A stretch of 64,000 nucleotides of DNA from Spiroplasma citri (GCF_001886855.1 NZ_CP013197.1:1116001-1180000), one strand, 5' to 3'. Positions 42,231 through 53,912 are shown, counted from the stretch's first letter. Made by a program: numbers and translations. Notes: generated from the sequence alone by a model not told the origin.

Positions 42231-42553
42231 TTAAAAATAGCGTAAAAGTCCGTTAACCATTGCTAAAACTAAAATAGAACTTAACATAATTTTAAATGTA
42301 ATATCAAAAGCAAACAAATTACCAATATTATTAAACAATTCAGAAACATTACTAAACACATGTACTATCCCATTAACAAATTTATAAATTTCTTTCATAC
42401 CAGGCAAATTATTTACAATCCAAATTGCCTCATTTTCAATATGAATATCTAAACGGTATCAAGCACCTTTTTTATAAGGTAATTGTCAAATTTTTCCATC
42501 ATTAAGTTCACCACTTCAATCAGTAGCATTATAAAGACTAAAATTAAAACCAT
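42231..42553 (-). pseudogene. 3' end of an attachment gene (U7)
   Basis: The last ~107 codons (to LLRYF) are kept. At 42553 the sequence switches to the spacer downstream of DR2 (ACTAAATGTTATAAATAATA), a deletion of all genes from DR2 to the middle of the attachment gene. Confidence 0.8.
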
Positions 42554-42728
42554 TACTAAATGTTATAAATAATATTCTAATTTAATTTTACATAACAAAA
42601 TAAATATGTCAACTATTACATATTTTCATAACAAAAAATAAATTTGTTTATAAATTTACAGCTCCAACTTGTTTTTTTTTTTTTTTTGTTTTAATTAATT
42701 TGTAGTATAGGTTCGTCCAGAACTATGC
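42554..42728. promoter_or_regulatory. Remaining origin spacer of U7: poly-T and stem-loop with tag
   Basis: T-run 42672-42687, then stem-loop 42705-42728 (GTATAG/CTATGC) with loop GTTCGTCCAGAA. DR2 itself is deleted. Confidence 0.75.
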
Positions 42729-43730
42729 TGCAAGATTAGTGCTTTCCGTTTGGAAAGTACTTTTTTATGTACTTTTGTTTACCTAAATTAAGGTAATTAT
42801 TATATTTTTTTCGTATTTTATATCTATCTAAATCAGATATTTTATGAAAAAACCGAAATATTTTTTTATCATATGGGATATATTCTTCCATTTGTCAAAA
42901 ATAGTCTCTATTTCAATCACTATCAATACTAATACCTAACATATGCTTTTTTTGTTTATCAGCAAACATATAAAAATGTTTTACACCACACAACGCCATT
43001 TTTAACTCTTCTTTTGTCATTTCAATAACACCAACTTTAACAATAGGATAGGTACAATTAGCACTAAAACGATATGCTTTAGTATTTAAGTCATAAATAT
43101 TTTTACTTTTTTCTTCACTTTGTGCTTTTACAATATATTTAGCAACATATTTACTAATAAATTCATTTGTACCGGTTTCAACTGGTAAATTTTTATTATA
43201 TCCATAAGGTCAACATTTTCTAACTACTTTATTAGGGATATATTCACTAAAAATAATATGAAAATGAACGGCACCACGATTTTGATATTCATATGCAACA
43301 AGATATTTTAAATCTTTATATTTATTTTTCTTATATTTAGAAAAATAATAATTTAACCTTCGAATAAATAATCTAAAATGATGGTTTGCTTTTTTAATAT
43401 CTTGAATATTTTCTGCATAAGTTAATGTTAAAAAACCCATATTTTTACAACCACTAAAATTGTGAATTGCTTTACGAATACAATTTGCTTGTGAACGAAC
43501 ACGACTATTTAATAATTTAGTTTCATTTTCCCCAGTATTTTTAATACCAGTTGAATTGCCTTTACCAAATTTATTAATACATTCTAAAGGCAAAACAACT
43601 GTTTTAATATATGGACCATAATATACTTTTTTAACATAATATTTTTGATTAATATAACATTCTGGTTTTATATATGGCTTATATAAATTTTCCCCGTTAA
43701 ACGATTATATGCATTTATATTTACATTCAT
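42723..43730 (-). pseudogene. HUH Rep (U7), frameshifted at both ends
   Basis: A base lost near 43697 (ACGGGG for ACAGGAG) breaks the frame after 13 codons, and an A lost near 42767 changes the C-terminus. Core motifs FLTLTYAEN, VHFHIIF and SKYVAKYIVK are intact. Variable segment SDLDRYKIRKKYNNY. Confidence 0.8.
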
Positions 43731-43765
43731 TTTTTATTTTCCTTTCTAAAACAAAAATAAAAAAA

Positions 43766-43822
43766 CATTTACTTATATTTAAAGTTTCCGTCCAGAAAAC
43801 CTTTATTGGTTTGAATACATTA
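43766..43822. repeat. DR1 of U7
   Basis: Tag CGTCCAGAA at 43789-43797, identical to the loop of 42705-42728. Confidence 0.8.
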
Positions 43823-43889
43823 AACATTTTAATAAATGTTTTTTTATTCTAATTTTCATTATATTTATTAATTGTTGTTAATTTTTATA

Positions 43890-44105
43890 TTATTTAATCT
43901 TATTTTTAGTTTCTTCTGGCCCAGTGTTAAAAGTTATTTTAAAATTTATATCTAATTTTGATTTTAAATCAAAATTAATTTGTTTTATATTATTATTTTC
44001 TTTATTAACTATATTAATTTTTTCTTTTTCAAAAAAATTATCATCTATATTTTGATTAAAAGATAAAATTTTTAATAAAAAACTAAATATTTTTAATATT
44101 TCCAT
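43890..44105 (-). CDS. Accessory protein of U7 (moron slot)
   Basis: 71 residues. A hydrophobic start MEILKIFSFLLKILSF, then Asn/Lys-rich. Ribosome site AAAGGAG. Family unknown. Confidence 0.5.
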   Translation of the reverse strand: MEILKIFSFLLKILSFNQNIDDNFFEKEKINIVNKENNNIKQINFDLKSKLDINFKITFNTGPEETKNKIK

Positions 44106-44205
44106 ATTTTTTTCTCCTTTTTATTCTAAATTAATTATATTTATTTCTAATTGATTGTCAATTTACTTTAATTTTTAAAATTTTTGTTTTTCTTAAAAAC
44201 TCTTT

Positions 44206-44226
44206 GGGACGGTTGTGTTACTTAAT
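44206..44226. repeat. J motif (between U7 and U8)
   Basis: GGGACGGTTGTGTTACTTAA and T, identical to the copies at 26580. Confidence 0.8.
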
Positions 44227-44235
44227 TCAAGTAAA

Positions 44236-44330
44236 AGGGCTAAAGCCCTCTGTTTGCCCTGCGGGCAACCATTCACCCAGCAAACAACACACGGGGAGGA
44301 CATAAAGTCCCTCCTCCGTGGTGTTTGCTT
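44236..44330. other. Hairpin cluster of the U8 module
   Basis: AGGGCT/AGCCCT (44236-44249), TTGCCC/GGGCAA (44254-44268), then a longer imperfect stem CAAACAACACACGG/CCGTGGTGTTTG (to 44328). It occupies the same place after J as the triple hairpin of the other units, with unrelated sequence. Confidence 0.7.
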
Positions 44331-44793
44331 ATCTGTTTTTTTCTTTTTCTGTGTATGTATTTGTATCTGCTTTTACTTTTAGGGTTTTTTATGACTGCTT
44401 ACTTTTAGTGTCTAATTTACCTCTTAAAACGCTTTATACAAACAAAAAAAGACATAGATTACTAGTCCTAATCTATGTCTTAATATTGAGATTTTTTTGA
44501 TGTTTATTCTCATGAAAATTATAACACTTTATAGGACTAGTACAAAGCATAATTTAGTTTTTATGATTTCATTATATATCATATTTTTATTTTTTTAACT
44601 ATTAATTAAATTAATTTATACTTATTTAATCAATAATTAAAAAAATCACATTCCATAAGATTACACTCATTTATTTATCCTACATTTTGCTTTATTAAAT
44701 ACCATTTGACACGCCAATATTTAACAGTCGGCAGAGAAGCAACATTTTTATATTATTCTAACCATTATTATTTTGTTTAATTTTTATGTTAAA
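44331..44793. other. Non-coding stretch of U8 with terminator and tag site B
   Basis: Perfect 13-bp terminator stem 44449-44481 (AAGACATAGATTA). Tag site B CACATTCCATAAGA at 44647-44660. A conserved block near 44690-44750 is also in U11. No gene seen. Confidence 0.65.
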
Positions 44794-45162
44794 TTATATA
44801 TTGTAATTGTTTACTAATTGACACATTACACTAGATAAAGATTGTAAATTATAAGTGTCTTGTAAGTGAAGCAATTTATTATATTGAATAGGAGTTATTT
44901 TTATTGTTTTAGAAACTAATTTTTTATAAAATGACTTATCAATTTCTAAGATATCGTTAATATCTCAATTATCAATTAAATATCTTACTGCTTCGGAAAA
45001 AGACCAAGTTTTAATCTTATCTCTTATTTGAATTATTTTAGAATAATGTTTTAAAGACATTGGTAAGTAAAACGATATAATGTTTTTGTCTTTAAAGTTT
45101 TCATCAATTTTAAAAATTTCTTCATATTCAGTAATATTAATCTTTTTAGTACGGTCGTTCAT
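44794..45162 (-). CDS. Ribbon-helix-helix-like regulator (U8)
   Basis: 122 residues. The strand IISFYLPMSLKHYSKI, then helices with TWSFSEAVRYLIDNW, resembles RHH (CopG/ParG-like) DNA-binding proteins, followed by a helical C-terminal domain. Downstream of Rep-B and bracketed by the two tag sites, so a copy-number or partition regulator is a fair guess. U11 has an identical first part. Confidence 0.6.
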
Positions 45163-45688
45163 ATTATTTATTCACCACATTTCTATTTTTGAATAATATA
45201 ATAATCAGACTTATAAATAGTGTTTATTATTTTTTACAATACAAATAATTTGCTAAGACACACACATTTATATTTAAATTATTTGTCTTTAATAAAATTA
45301 ATAAAATATTATCTGTTCTACTGATAAACAAACTTAAATAACAAAAAATTATAATTTAATTTACAAAATAAAAGTAAACTAAAAAAAGAGAAAATTATTT
45401 AATTATTTTGGAATGTTTAAAGTTGTTTATCAACTTAAATATTAAACCATTATCTCTTTTAATGACTTAATAACTTACTTATATACCATAACTAAATTAA
45501 AGTCAAATATTTCTAAAATTACTATAAAATAAAAGTGTAGAGTCCACATTCCATAAGAACTCTACTTTTTTATTATATCAGTTTTGTTTATTTAAGCACG
45601 CTGAAAAATTAATATTTATTAAAATATTAATGACAAAAATTACTTTTAGATGTATAATTCTAAATGTAAATATTTAATTTTAAAATTT
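45163..45688. other. Spacer between Rep-B and RHH genes (U8) with hairpin tag site A
   Basis: Hairpin 45537-45565 (GTAGAGT/ACTCTAC) whose loop holds CACATTCCATAAGA (45545-45558), the same 14 nt as at 44647. T-run on the plus side. The rest is AT-rich without genes. Confidence 0.7.
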
Positions 45689-46741
45689 TTATTGTATTAG
45701 TAAATTGTTGTGTAAACTAATACTTTTTTTATGCCGTTTTTTATAATTTTCAAAGAATAATTTTTGTTCCTTTCAATGTTGATATTGTTTTCGATAAAAT
45801 GGGACATATTCTTCTATTTGTCAAAAATAATCGTTTTCTAAATAACTATCAATGCTAACACCCATTATATAACCTTGTTTATCAACAAACATAAATTTAT
45901 TTTTTATACCTTTTAATGAAGCAATTAATTCCATTTCACACATTTCAATAATACCAACCTTTACAAGTGGGTCGGTACAATTTGCACTAAAACGATATGA
46001 TTTTTTATTTAAATTATAAATATTTCTTAATTTAACTTCTGATACTTTTTTAGGTTTTTTGTAAGGAATATCAAATTCTTTGCAAAGTTCCTTTTTTTGT
46101 CTTTCAGTATTAGATAATGACTTAACAAAATATTTAGTTAAATATTTAATAACAAAAACATTTGTATTTTTTTTAACTTTAAGATTTTTATTTATTCCAT
46201 AAGGTCAATATTCTCTTATTAAATTTGAACTAATAAATCTATTAAATATTATATGAAAATGTATAATTGGAATTCCTTTTCGGTCTTGATATTCATAAAC
46301 AACTAAATATTTAAGATTAATAAAAGTATTTTTCTTATATTTAGAAAAATGATATTTTAACTTTTTAATAAATAAATTAAAATGATAATTTGCTTTATCT
46401 AAATCTTGCATTTTTTCGGCATAAGTCAAAGTTAAAAAACCTAATTCTTTGCAATCACTAAAATTATGAATTGCTTTACGAATACAATTACCTTGGGAAC
46501 GAACACGACTATTTAATAATTTAGTTTCATTTTTACCATTATTTTTAATACCAGTCGGATTACCATTGCCAAAACTATCAACACATTCTAAGGGTAGAAC
46601 AATATTTTTAACATAATTACCATAGTATACTTTTTTAACATAGTATTTTTTATTAATAAAATTACTATTATCAATATATGGTCTATATAAATTTTCTTTT
46701 GTTAAACGATTATATGCATTTATATTTATATTATTTTCCAT
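45689..46741 (-). CDS. HUH rolling-circle Rep, B type (U8)
   Basis: 350 residues, intact. FLTLTYAEK, IIHFHIIFNRF (HUH) and IKYLTKYFVK. It is clearly related to the other Reps, but with an insertion after the catalytic region (KELCKEFDIPYKKPKKVSEV) and a different C-terminus ending KRHKKSISLHNNLLIQ. AAAGGAGG ribosome site. It lacks DR1/DR2 and has its own tag sites. Confidence 0.88.
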
Positions 46742-46826
46742 TTTTTACCTCCTTTCGTTAAAATTTGATGATTTTTTTATAAAAACTAAATTTTAAAACC
46801 TTGATTTTATTGGGTTATTTTCGTTT

Positions 46827-46847
46827 TCTCCAGTTGTGTTATTTAAT
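46827..46847. repeat. J motif (U9)
   Basis: TCTCCAGTTGTGTTATTTAA and T, followed by a second short CTACTTAATCAAG. Confidence 0.7.
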
Positions 46848-46863
46848 CTACTTAATCAAGGAA

Positions 46864-46947
46864 AGGGGCTTCGCCCCTAAGTCGCTCCGCGACTTTTACC
46901 CCTTTAAGTAAGGTGGTGCGTGGATAAACCACCACACCACCTTACTT
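46864..46947. other. Triple-hairpin cluster (U9)
   Basis: Sequence as in U5. Confidence 0.75.
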
Positions 46948-46975
46948 TTTTACCAACAACATTATTTTACTACTA

Positions 46976-48379
46976 CTAAAAATAGCGTAAAAGTCCATTA
47001 ACCATTGCTAAAACTAAAATAGAACTTAACATAATCTTAAATGTAATATCAAAAGCAAACAAATTACCAATATTATTAAACAATTCAGAAACATTACTAA
47101 ACACATGTACTATTCCATTAACAAATTTATAAATTTCTTTCATACCAGGCAAATTATTTACAATCCAAATTGCCGCATTTTCAATATGAATATCTAAACG
47201 GTATCAAGCACCTTTTTTATAAGGTAATTGTCAAATTTTTCCATCATTAAGTTCACCACTTCAATCAGTAGCATTATAAAGACTAAAATTAAAACCATTA
47301 ATTGAAATAGACCTATCTTCTGTTAATCTGGTTGTATTAAATCTAATTAAATTAAAACCTTGATATTTTGACCTATCTGTCATATCTAATAATTTTATTG
47401 ATTGAGTATATTTATCATTATTAGAAGGTAAAATATCAGTCTTATAATCTCAATTTGAATAATAAGAAAAATAATCATTAGTACTATTTATCGTATAAGC
47501 ATTATATAATTGCACTTGTGGTTTTAAATAATAAATATCTGTATCAGGAAATCTTAAAATATTAAAAACCATTGATTTTGGATATAATAAAAAACCATTT
47601 TTTACAAAAAACACAAAACCTAAATTACCATTATTAGATGTAAAATAAATAAATTCTCTAAAATTAGAAATATCAAATATAACTCTTAAAACATTAGAAT
47701 AAAAATAATCTAAAATTATAAATAAATTATCCAACGAATAAAAATTTTGTTTAACATCATCAACAAAATAATTACTATTAGATTTTTTAAGAATATCCAT
47801 ATTAATCAATTCTTTATAATTAAAATTTAAAACTAAATAATTCATATCAAAATATTTATAACTCTGATTGGCAATAATTGGCATAAATAAATATTGTATA
47901 ATTTCTCAATTAAAAGTAAATTCATATTTTATATTGTTTTTATAAATAAAAATATCTAACAATTTATTTGGAGTTTTATAATCTATTATTAATCTACCCA
48001 AAGAACCCTTAGAAATATCTGCTAAATTTCAACTTAATAAATAATTTCAAACAGTATTTTTAATTTTATTAAATCAATAATTACTATCATTTTTATCAGC
48101 ACTTAAATTTGGAATAAAAGGAGTTTCAACACCAAAACTAAATGCATAATTACTAGGGTCTAAACCTTGCATAAAATAATCTTGTCGCAACATTAAAGTA
48201 GACTGAAAATCATACTCATTTGCTTTTGCATAAGTTAAATCACTAAAACTATCATTATTTCTTGTTTCTACTTTACAAACATTACTAATATAATTTATAG
48301 TTGTAACACTACAAAAAAGAAATATTCAACCAAATATTAAATAAAAAATAATAAATATATCTAATAATCGTTTTCGCAT
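46976..48379 (-). CDS. pIII-like attachment/minor coat protein (U9)
   Basis: 467 residues, intact. Differs from the U6 protein at few positions. Lacks the TSNF duplication of U5. Confidence 0.8.
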
Positions 48380-48392
48380 TGTTTTAACCCCC

Positions 48393-48629
48393 TTAAACAA
48401 TAAAAATAATTCTAATACCCATAATAATAATTCCAAACGCCATATATAATTGGAAAATAGGGTGTGTTGCAATAATAAATAACTGTGCTACTAATTTATA
48501 AAAATCATTAGCAGACTCCAAATAATGCTTAACAGTTGAAAAACCTAAATCTGTTGCCACAACAATATTAGCAACAAAACCAAACCCAACAGTCAAACCA
48601 ATAACAAAGAAAAATATTAACTTTAACAT
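48393..48629 (-). CDS. Phage two-helix membrane protein (U9)
   Basis: 78 residues, with its own stop (not fused). Confidence 0.7.
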   Translation of the reverse strand: MLKLIFFFVIGLTVGFGFVANIVVATDLGFSTVKHYLESANDFYKLVAQLFIIATHPIFQLYMAFGIIIMGIRIIFIV

Positions 48630-48991
48630 TATTTATCATTCTCCTTATTTATTTTTGCTGACATTCTTGCCTTTTTATTTGCTGAACGAGTACCAACATA
48701 ATTACCAACTTTTTTACCAGATTTATATGAAAATGAAACAGTACCCTTAACACCTTTGGCAATATTAGAACTTGCTTCTAAACTTGCACGAGAAACTGAA
48801 CTTAAACCACGAGAACTATTAACTAACAAAAAGATAACATTTATAACACCACCAATTACTCAAATTACAAATAAAGGAATATTTGTACCTGGTAATTTTA
48901 ATGCTCACATTCAATCCATTATTTTCATAAAAATATCAACTACAACATTAATGGCATCATTTCATACATCATTAGCAAGTAAATTAATCAT
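48629..48991 (-). CDS. Phage membrane protein (U9, 119-residue family)
   Basis: 120 residues; overlaps the gene after it by one base (TAATG). Confidence 0.7.
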
Positions 48992-49994
48992 TTTCTAACT
49001 CTCCTAAATTCTTTAATAAATGTTCCATTCCCATCTCTCGTAATTCATTAAGCGTAATATCTTTTTTAACAATACTAGGTCAATTTTGCTTAGTATAACT
49101 TGGTACTTTATCATTTTTTAAATCACGTACAAACTTTAAATATTTACTATCATATTGCATTGCAATAGATAAAGGAATTTTTATCTTAACAAAATTAATA
49201 CCAATATCTTTATTAGATTTTTTACGAACTCTTTTCCCGTTTGCTGTTCGTTTAACTGTTTCCGTTTTTCATACTAAATAATCATCTAAATCATCAAAGA
49301 AACCTATTTTCATTTTAAAATAAGGAAAAAATATACTTGGTTTAATACATTGCATAGGAACAATAATCATATTAGCAATTTCTCTATATTCGACTCAATT
49401 CTGATTAATTCGTTGTCCAGCAAAAACAATGTTATTATCAAACTGACGACATAATAAAAAATATGGAATTAAACCACTAAACTTTTTATTGTTTTCTTCG
49501 GGTTTAGCACCATTCATATACAAAAATATTTCATCAAATAAAATTAAACTATCATTTGACGGTATCTTATAATTTTTATTTTTAAAATCTAAGTGGTTTA
49601 AACCTAAAACTCCAATTTTCTCATCATTAATAAAATAATTAGAATAAACATTATCAAATTTAGCAATTTGTGATAAATAAGTCATCAATAAAGTTTTACC
49701 AGTACCCAAAGCACCGTTAATAATTGATATTGGACTACTTTTAACAATTTTAATTAATTTTCGTGTTTGAAAAAGATTACTAAAAAAAGACCAAAAGAAA
49801 ATAATATCAAAAATTACTAAAAAAATAAAAAGGATAATATCTATAACTGATGTAGAACTAAAATATATAAACTGTAAATTAAAACAAACAATAAAAAAAT
49901 AGAACAAAATATTTGCCATAAATCAATTTACATATCAATAAGAAACCTTAATATTTTTTTGTCTTCTAAATAAATTAAAATAATTTTTAAACAT
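48984..49994 (-). CDS. Zot/pI-like assembly ATPase (U9)
   Basis: 336 residues, intact. The block YMNGAKPEENNKKFSGLIPY differs from U5 and U6, whereas the rest is almost identical, suggesting local recombination. Confidence 0.85.
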
Positions 49995-49998
49995 ATAT

Positions 49999-50208
49999 CT
50001 ACACCACCAATCTAATTGTTTTATATAAAATAAATATTGATAATCAAATTAAGAAAAATACTACTAATCAAATACCTATCATAATCACTGAATAAGTAAT
50101 ATTATCAATAGAACTACCAACAAAGTTATCAATTTCAGTTTTCGGAATAAAATAAAAAATCTGCAAAAGCCCTTGATATACTCGTTGAAAAAAAGTATTT
50201 CAATCCAT
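49999..50208 (-). CDS. Minor phage membrane protein (U9)
   Basis: 69 residues, MDWNTFFQRVYQG variant. Confidence 0.65.
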
Positions 50209-50366
50209 TATTTTATCCAACTAAAAATACAACTTAAAATTAAAAATAACATCCCAAAAACAAGTATTAAAAATACAACAAATATAACAATATCTAAAAT
50301 AGTGGGATGATTAACTCCGAAAATAATTGTCATAAATTCATAATATAAATCTCATACACTTTGCAT
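50208..50366 (-). CDS. Minor phage membrane protein (U9)
   Basis: 52 residues, intact MQSVWDLYYEF type, HPTILDIV at the host-junction point. Confidence 0.7.
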
Positions 50367-50387
50367 TTTTCTTATTCCTTTCCTAAA

Positions 50388-50727
50388 TGTTAATTACTAA
50401 AATCAAGATTAGAGTTTATTATTAAATATTAATATCCGTGAATTAACTTTCTGATTGTTTCAATTCCCAAAACCACAAACATTAAAACTAACGGAATAAT
50501 TAATAACATATGTGACCCTAAAAAAGTAATAAATCAGTTAGTAAATGCAATCGCTCAATTAGCAAGAATAGCTAGCAAGAATAGCAGCAAAATCCGCTAT
50601 TTGCTTAATAACATCAGCGTCGCCCGTTAATAAATTTAAATTCATTAATAACACCTCACTTAAAATACTTTCTATTAATTAATAATAAAACCTTCGCATA
50701 CTCTAACCTTGATTTTAGTAATTAACA
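50388..50727. repeat. Inverted repeat enclosing the U9 coat gene
   Basis: Arms 50388-50415 and 50700-50727, 27 of 28 paired. Confidence 0.8.
50429..50645 (-). pseudogene. Major coat protein (U9), broken by a 13-bp tandem duplication
   Basis: TAGCAAGAATAGC is present twice in a row near 50562-50588. The gene is 217 instead of 204 bp and out of frame after ANW/ILAN. This unit would make no coat protein of its own. Confidence 0.85.
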
Positions 50728-50780
50728 CTAAAAACTAAAATCAATTTTTATACTTGCGAAGGTATTTTATTGATATCAAC

Positions 50781-50963
50781 TTATTCAACAGACTTATCTG
50801 CTTTTTTAATTTTTCGTTTTCCCCATTCTTTAAATTCTACTTTTTTAGAACAATGCGGACAAATTAAATACTTATTTTTAAATTTAAATATTGTATTAAC
50901 TGTTAAAAAAACCAATAACATTAACATTGCAATTACTAAAATAATTGTTGCAAAAACGGTCAT
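50781..50963 (-). CDS. Membrane protein with CxxC tail (U9)
   Basis: 60 residues, MTVFATIILVIAMLMLLVFL and CPHCSKK tail. Confidence 0.65.
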   Translation of the reverse strand: MTVFATIILVIAMLMLLVFLTVNTIFKFKNKYLICPHCSKKVEFKEWGKRKIKKADKSVE

Positions 50964-51190
50964 TAATTATCACCTTTACTTTCTATATTTAACATATAAT
51001 TTTTAACTTGTTCTACTAATAACTTAAAATGTTGTTCTTCCATAACACCAATATCAATAACATTATGATTAAGATATAACTTAATTACTTTTCTTAACAT
51101 AAATAAAGGTATTTTAGTAGGTAAACATTGATGTATAACATTAACTAAATAATCTAATCGCTGTTTATATAACTTAGTTTGTTTTTTCAT
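50963..51190 (-). CDS. 75-residue phage protein (U9)
   Basis: MKKQTKLYKQRLDYLVNVIH; intact. Confidence 0.6.
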   Translation of the reverse strand: MKKQTKLYKQRLDYLVNVIHQCLPTKIPLFMLRKVIKLYLNHNVIDIGVMEEQHFKLLVEQVKNYMLNIESKGDN

Positions 51191-51191
51191 T

Positions 51192-51263
51192 TTATTTTTT
51201 ATGTTTAGGACAAATAATATCTTGTCTATTACATAAATAACAATCTGATTTTTTCTTAGTCAT
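51192..51263 (-). CDS. CCCH peptide (U9)
   Basis: 23 residues, MTKKKSDCYLCNRQDIICPK and HKK. Possible metal-binding finger; the U3 copy is 9 residues longer. Confidence 0.55.
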   Translation of the reverse strand: MTKKKSDCYLCNRQDIICPKHKK

Positions 51264-51387
51264 TTTCTAACCTAGAATAATATTTATTAATTAAAACAAC
51301 ATTTTCATTAACACAATTTCAACAATAACGAGACCCATTTTCTCAAACAGTATCATTAATACAAACCATACATAACTTTTGTTGCAT
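51256..51387 (-). CDS. Zinc-ribbon peptide (U9)
   Basis: 43 residues, CMVCINDTVWENGSRYCWNC. Confidence 0.7.
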
Positions 51388-51388
51388 A

Positions 51389-51703
51389 TTAACTATTGCT
51401 TTCTGTTATTGTTGAATTATTAGAATATTTATTAATAAAATCTTGTTCGGTTTCATAAGGTAATATTTTTGATATTTTACCATTAAAACCAATTTCTACA
51501 TTATAGAAACTACCTTCAATCATTTCGGGTAAACTATTTTGAAAATCACTATCTTTGCGAACTCATTTATCTTGGTATTCTTTACCAACTATTTTTTTAC
51601 CTTCAACTCGTAAAAATGTATATACATCATAATAATTATCTTTATTTGACTTATCTTTAATAACTTGATTGTACTTAATTTCACTTAAATAAACTTTAAA
51701 CAT
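51389..51703 (-). CDS. Small phage protein after the origin region (U9)
   Basis: 104 residues, U3 type. Confidence 0.55.
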
Positions 51704-52086
51704 AACTAAAAAATTCCTTTCATTTACATATATGTAAATAAAGGTTTCACAAGGTTTAAAACTTTAAATAAGATAAATGCTAAAAATAAATTAAAAAATA
51801 TAATTAAAAATGAATGTAAATATAAATTCAAAATAAAAAAATTTACCTATATTTAAAGTTTCGTGGTAGGAAACCTTTATTGGTTTGAATACTTAAATAT
51901 AACTAAATATTATTAAATGTTATATATAATATTCTAATTTAATTTTACACAACAAAATAAATATGTCAACTATTACATATTTCATAACAAAAAATAAATT
52001 TATTTATAAATTTATATCCTCAACTTGTTTTTTTTTTTTTTTTTGCTTTAATTAATTATGTGGTATAGGTTGTGGTAGGTCTATAC
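51704..52086. promoter_or_regulatory. Origin-like spacer of U9 with tag
   Basis: Palindrome ATTTACATATATGTAAAT at 51722-51739. Anti-rep segment from 51810 (18 of 20). DR2 tag TCGTGGTAGG at 51861-51870. Poly-T 52028-52044. Stem-loop 52063-52086 (GTATAG/CTATAC) with GTGGTAGG at 52072-52079. Confidence 0.8.
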
Positions 52087-53088
52087 TGCACGATTAGTAC
52101 TTTCCATTTGGAAGGTACTTTTTTTAATGTACCTTTGTTTACCTAAATTAAGGTATTTATCAAATTTTTTTCGCGTTCGGTATATGTCTAAATTAGATAT
52201 TTTTTTGAAAAACCGAAATATTTTTTTATCATATGGAACATATTCTTCCATTTGTCAAAAATAGTCTTTATTTCAATCACTATCAATGCTAACACCCATT
52301 AAATAACCATCTTTATTATTAAACATAAAATTATGTTTTGTACCTTTTAATGAAGCGATTAATTCCATTTCACACATCTCAATAACACCAACTTTAACAA
52401 TAGGGTCGGTACAATTAGCACTAAAACGATATGCTTTGGTATTTAAGTCATAAATATTTTTACTTTTTTCTTCGCTTTGTGCTTTTACAATATATTTAGC
52501 AACATATTTACTAACAAATTCATTTGTACCAGTTTTAACTGGTAAATTTTTATTATATCCATAAGGTCAGCATTTTCTAACTACTTTATTAGGGATATAT
52601 TCACTAAATATGATATGAAAGTGAACTGCTCCCCGCTGTTGATATTCATAAGCAACTAAATATTTTAAATTTTCATATTTATTCTTTTTATATTTAGAAA
52701 AATGATACTTTATTTTTTTAATAAATAACTTAAATTGATGATTGGCTTTTTTAACATCTTGTAAATTTTCAGCATAAGTTAAAGTTGTAAAACCTAAATT
52801 TTGACAACCACTAAAATTATGAATTGCTTTACGAATACAATTTGCTTGTGAACGAACACGACTATTTAATAATTTAGTTTCATTTTCACCAGTATTTTTA
52901 ATACCAGTTGAATTGCCTTTACCAAATTTATTAATACATTCTAACGGTAATACAATCGTTTTAATATAAGGACCATAATATACTTTTTTAACATAATATT
53001 TTTGATTAACAAAATTACTACTATCAATATAAGGTCTGTATAGAACTTCTCCAGTCAAACGATTATAAGGATTTATATTTACATTCAT
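52081..53088 (-). CDS. HUH rolling-circle Rep (U9)
   Basis: 335 residues, intact, reference copy for this family. N-terminal LTGEVLYRPYIDSSNF, LPLECINKFGKGN; motif 1 FTTLTYAEN; HUH motif VHFHIIF at about residue 155-161; Tyr motif SKYVAKYIVK about 25 residues later; SANCTDPIVKVGVIEMCEME; C-terminal basic segment SNLDIYRTRKKFDKY and a conserved KKSTFQMEST tail. Such enzymes nick the origin, stay bound to the 5' end and start rolling-circle replication. The TAG stop lies in the origin-like stem-loop. Confidence 0.92.
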
Positions 53089-53121
53089 TTTTTATTTCCT
53101 TTCTAAAACAAAAATAAAAAA

Positions 53122-53180
53122 ACATTTACTTATATTTAAAGTTTCGTGGTAGGAGACCTTTATTGGTTTGAATACATTAA
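53122..53180. repeat. DR1 of U9
   Basis: Tag TCGTGGTAGG at 53144-53153; next to it GAGACC replaces GAAACC of DR2. Confidence 0.8.
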
Positions 53181-53281
53181 ACATTTGAATAAATGTTTTT
53201 TTATTCTAAGTTAATTAATTTTTTTAATTTTTTATACTGTTAATTTAATTAAATTTTTATTTTAAAAATAAATTTAAAATA

Positions 53282-53791
53282 CTATTGTTTAAATAAATTA
53301 ATGAAATTACCAAAATCATCTATAGTAAACATAACACCATTATCACTTTTTACTAAAGGATTAGCAAAAATTTGACAAACTGTAGTCAAAAAATTACTAT
53401 AAAAACCTTCATTTCCTTCTATTTTTGATATAAAACTAAGCTCATTATCACCATTAATTTCTTTTAATCTTAATTTTAAAAAATTAATCATATTAATAAT
53501 TTTTGTATTAAAATCTGGCACTCTTTTATTAATTAAAAATTTATTTAAATTTTCAATTGTTGTTGAAGATAAAAAGATAATTCATTCTGCAAAAAAATGT
53601 TCTTTTGTTTCTTTATTTTCATATATAATATCTTTTAATATTTTATCTTCTCCACCAGTAAAAGAACTACTACTTTCTCCTTTAAAAAAATTTAAATTTT
53701 TATTATTTGGCATCATTGCCATTAATGGTGCTACTCCGCTTGTTGTTATTACTGTTGCTCCGATTAAACTTAATATTTTTTTTATAGACAT
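53282..53791 (-). CDS. Exported accessory protein of U9 (moron slot)
   Basis: 169 residues (one TGA as Trp). Signal MSIKKILSLIGATVITTSGV, then a Ser/Gly stretch and a helical domain (MINFLKLRLKEINGDNELSF). No lipobox Cys. The signal region resembles the U6 moron, the rest does not. Confidence 0.65.
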
Positions 53792-53887
53792 AATACTACT
53801 CCTTTCGTTTTATTTATATGTATTTAATATACATAATTTAACTATATTTAATTATTTTTATCTTGTCAAATGTTCTTTTTTTGCTTT

Positions 53888-53908
53888 TCTCCAGTTGTGT
53901 TACTTAAT
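53888..53908. repeat. J motif at the phage/host junction
   Basis: TCTCCAGTTGTGTTACTTAA and T, followed directly by PTS IIC sequence instead of a hairpin cluster. Confidence 0.8.
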
Positions 53909-53912
53909 AAAA

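Noticed and set aside
44318-44500. Plus-strand 60-codon frame in the U8 non-coding part
   Set aside because: It covers a hairpin and a terminator, has no ribosome site and is not kept in the U11 copy.
28241-53908. A diversity-generating retroelement behind the variable cargo or tags
   Set aside because: No reverse transcriptase frame is present and the differences are not adenine-specific.
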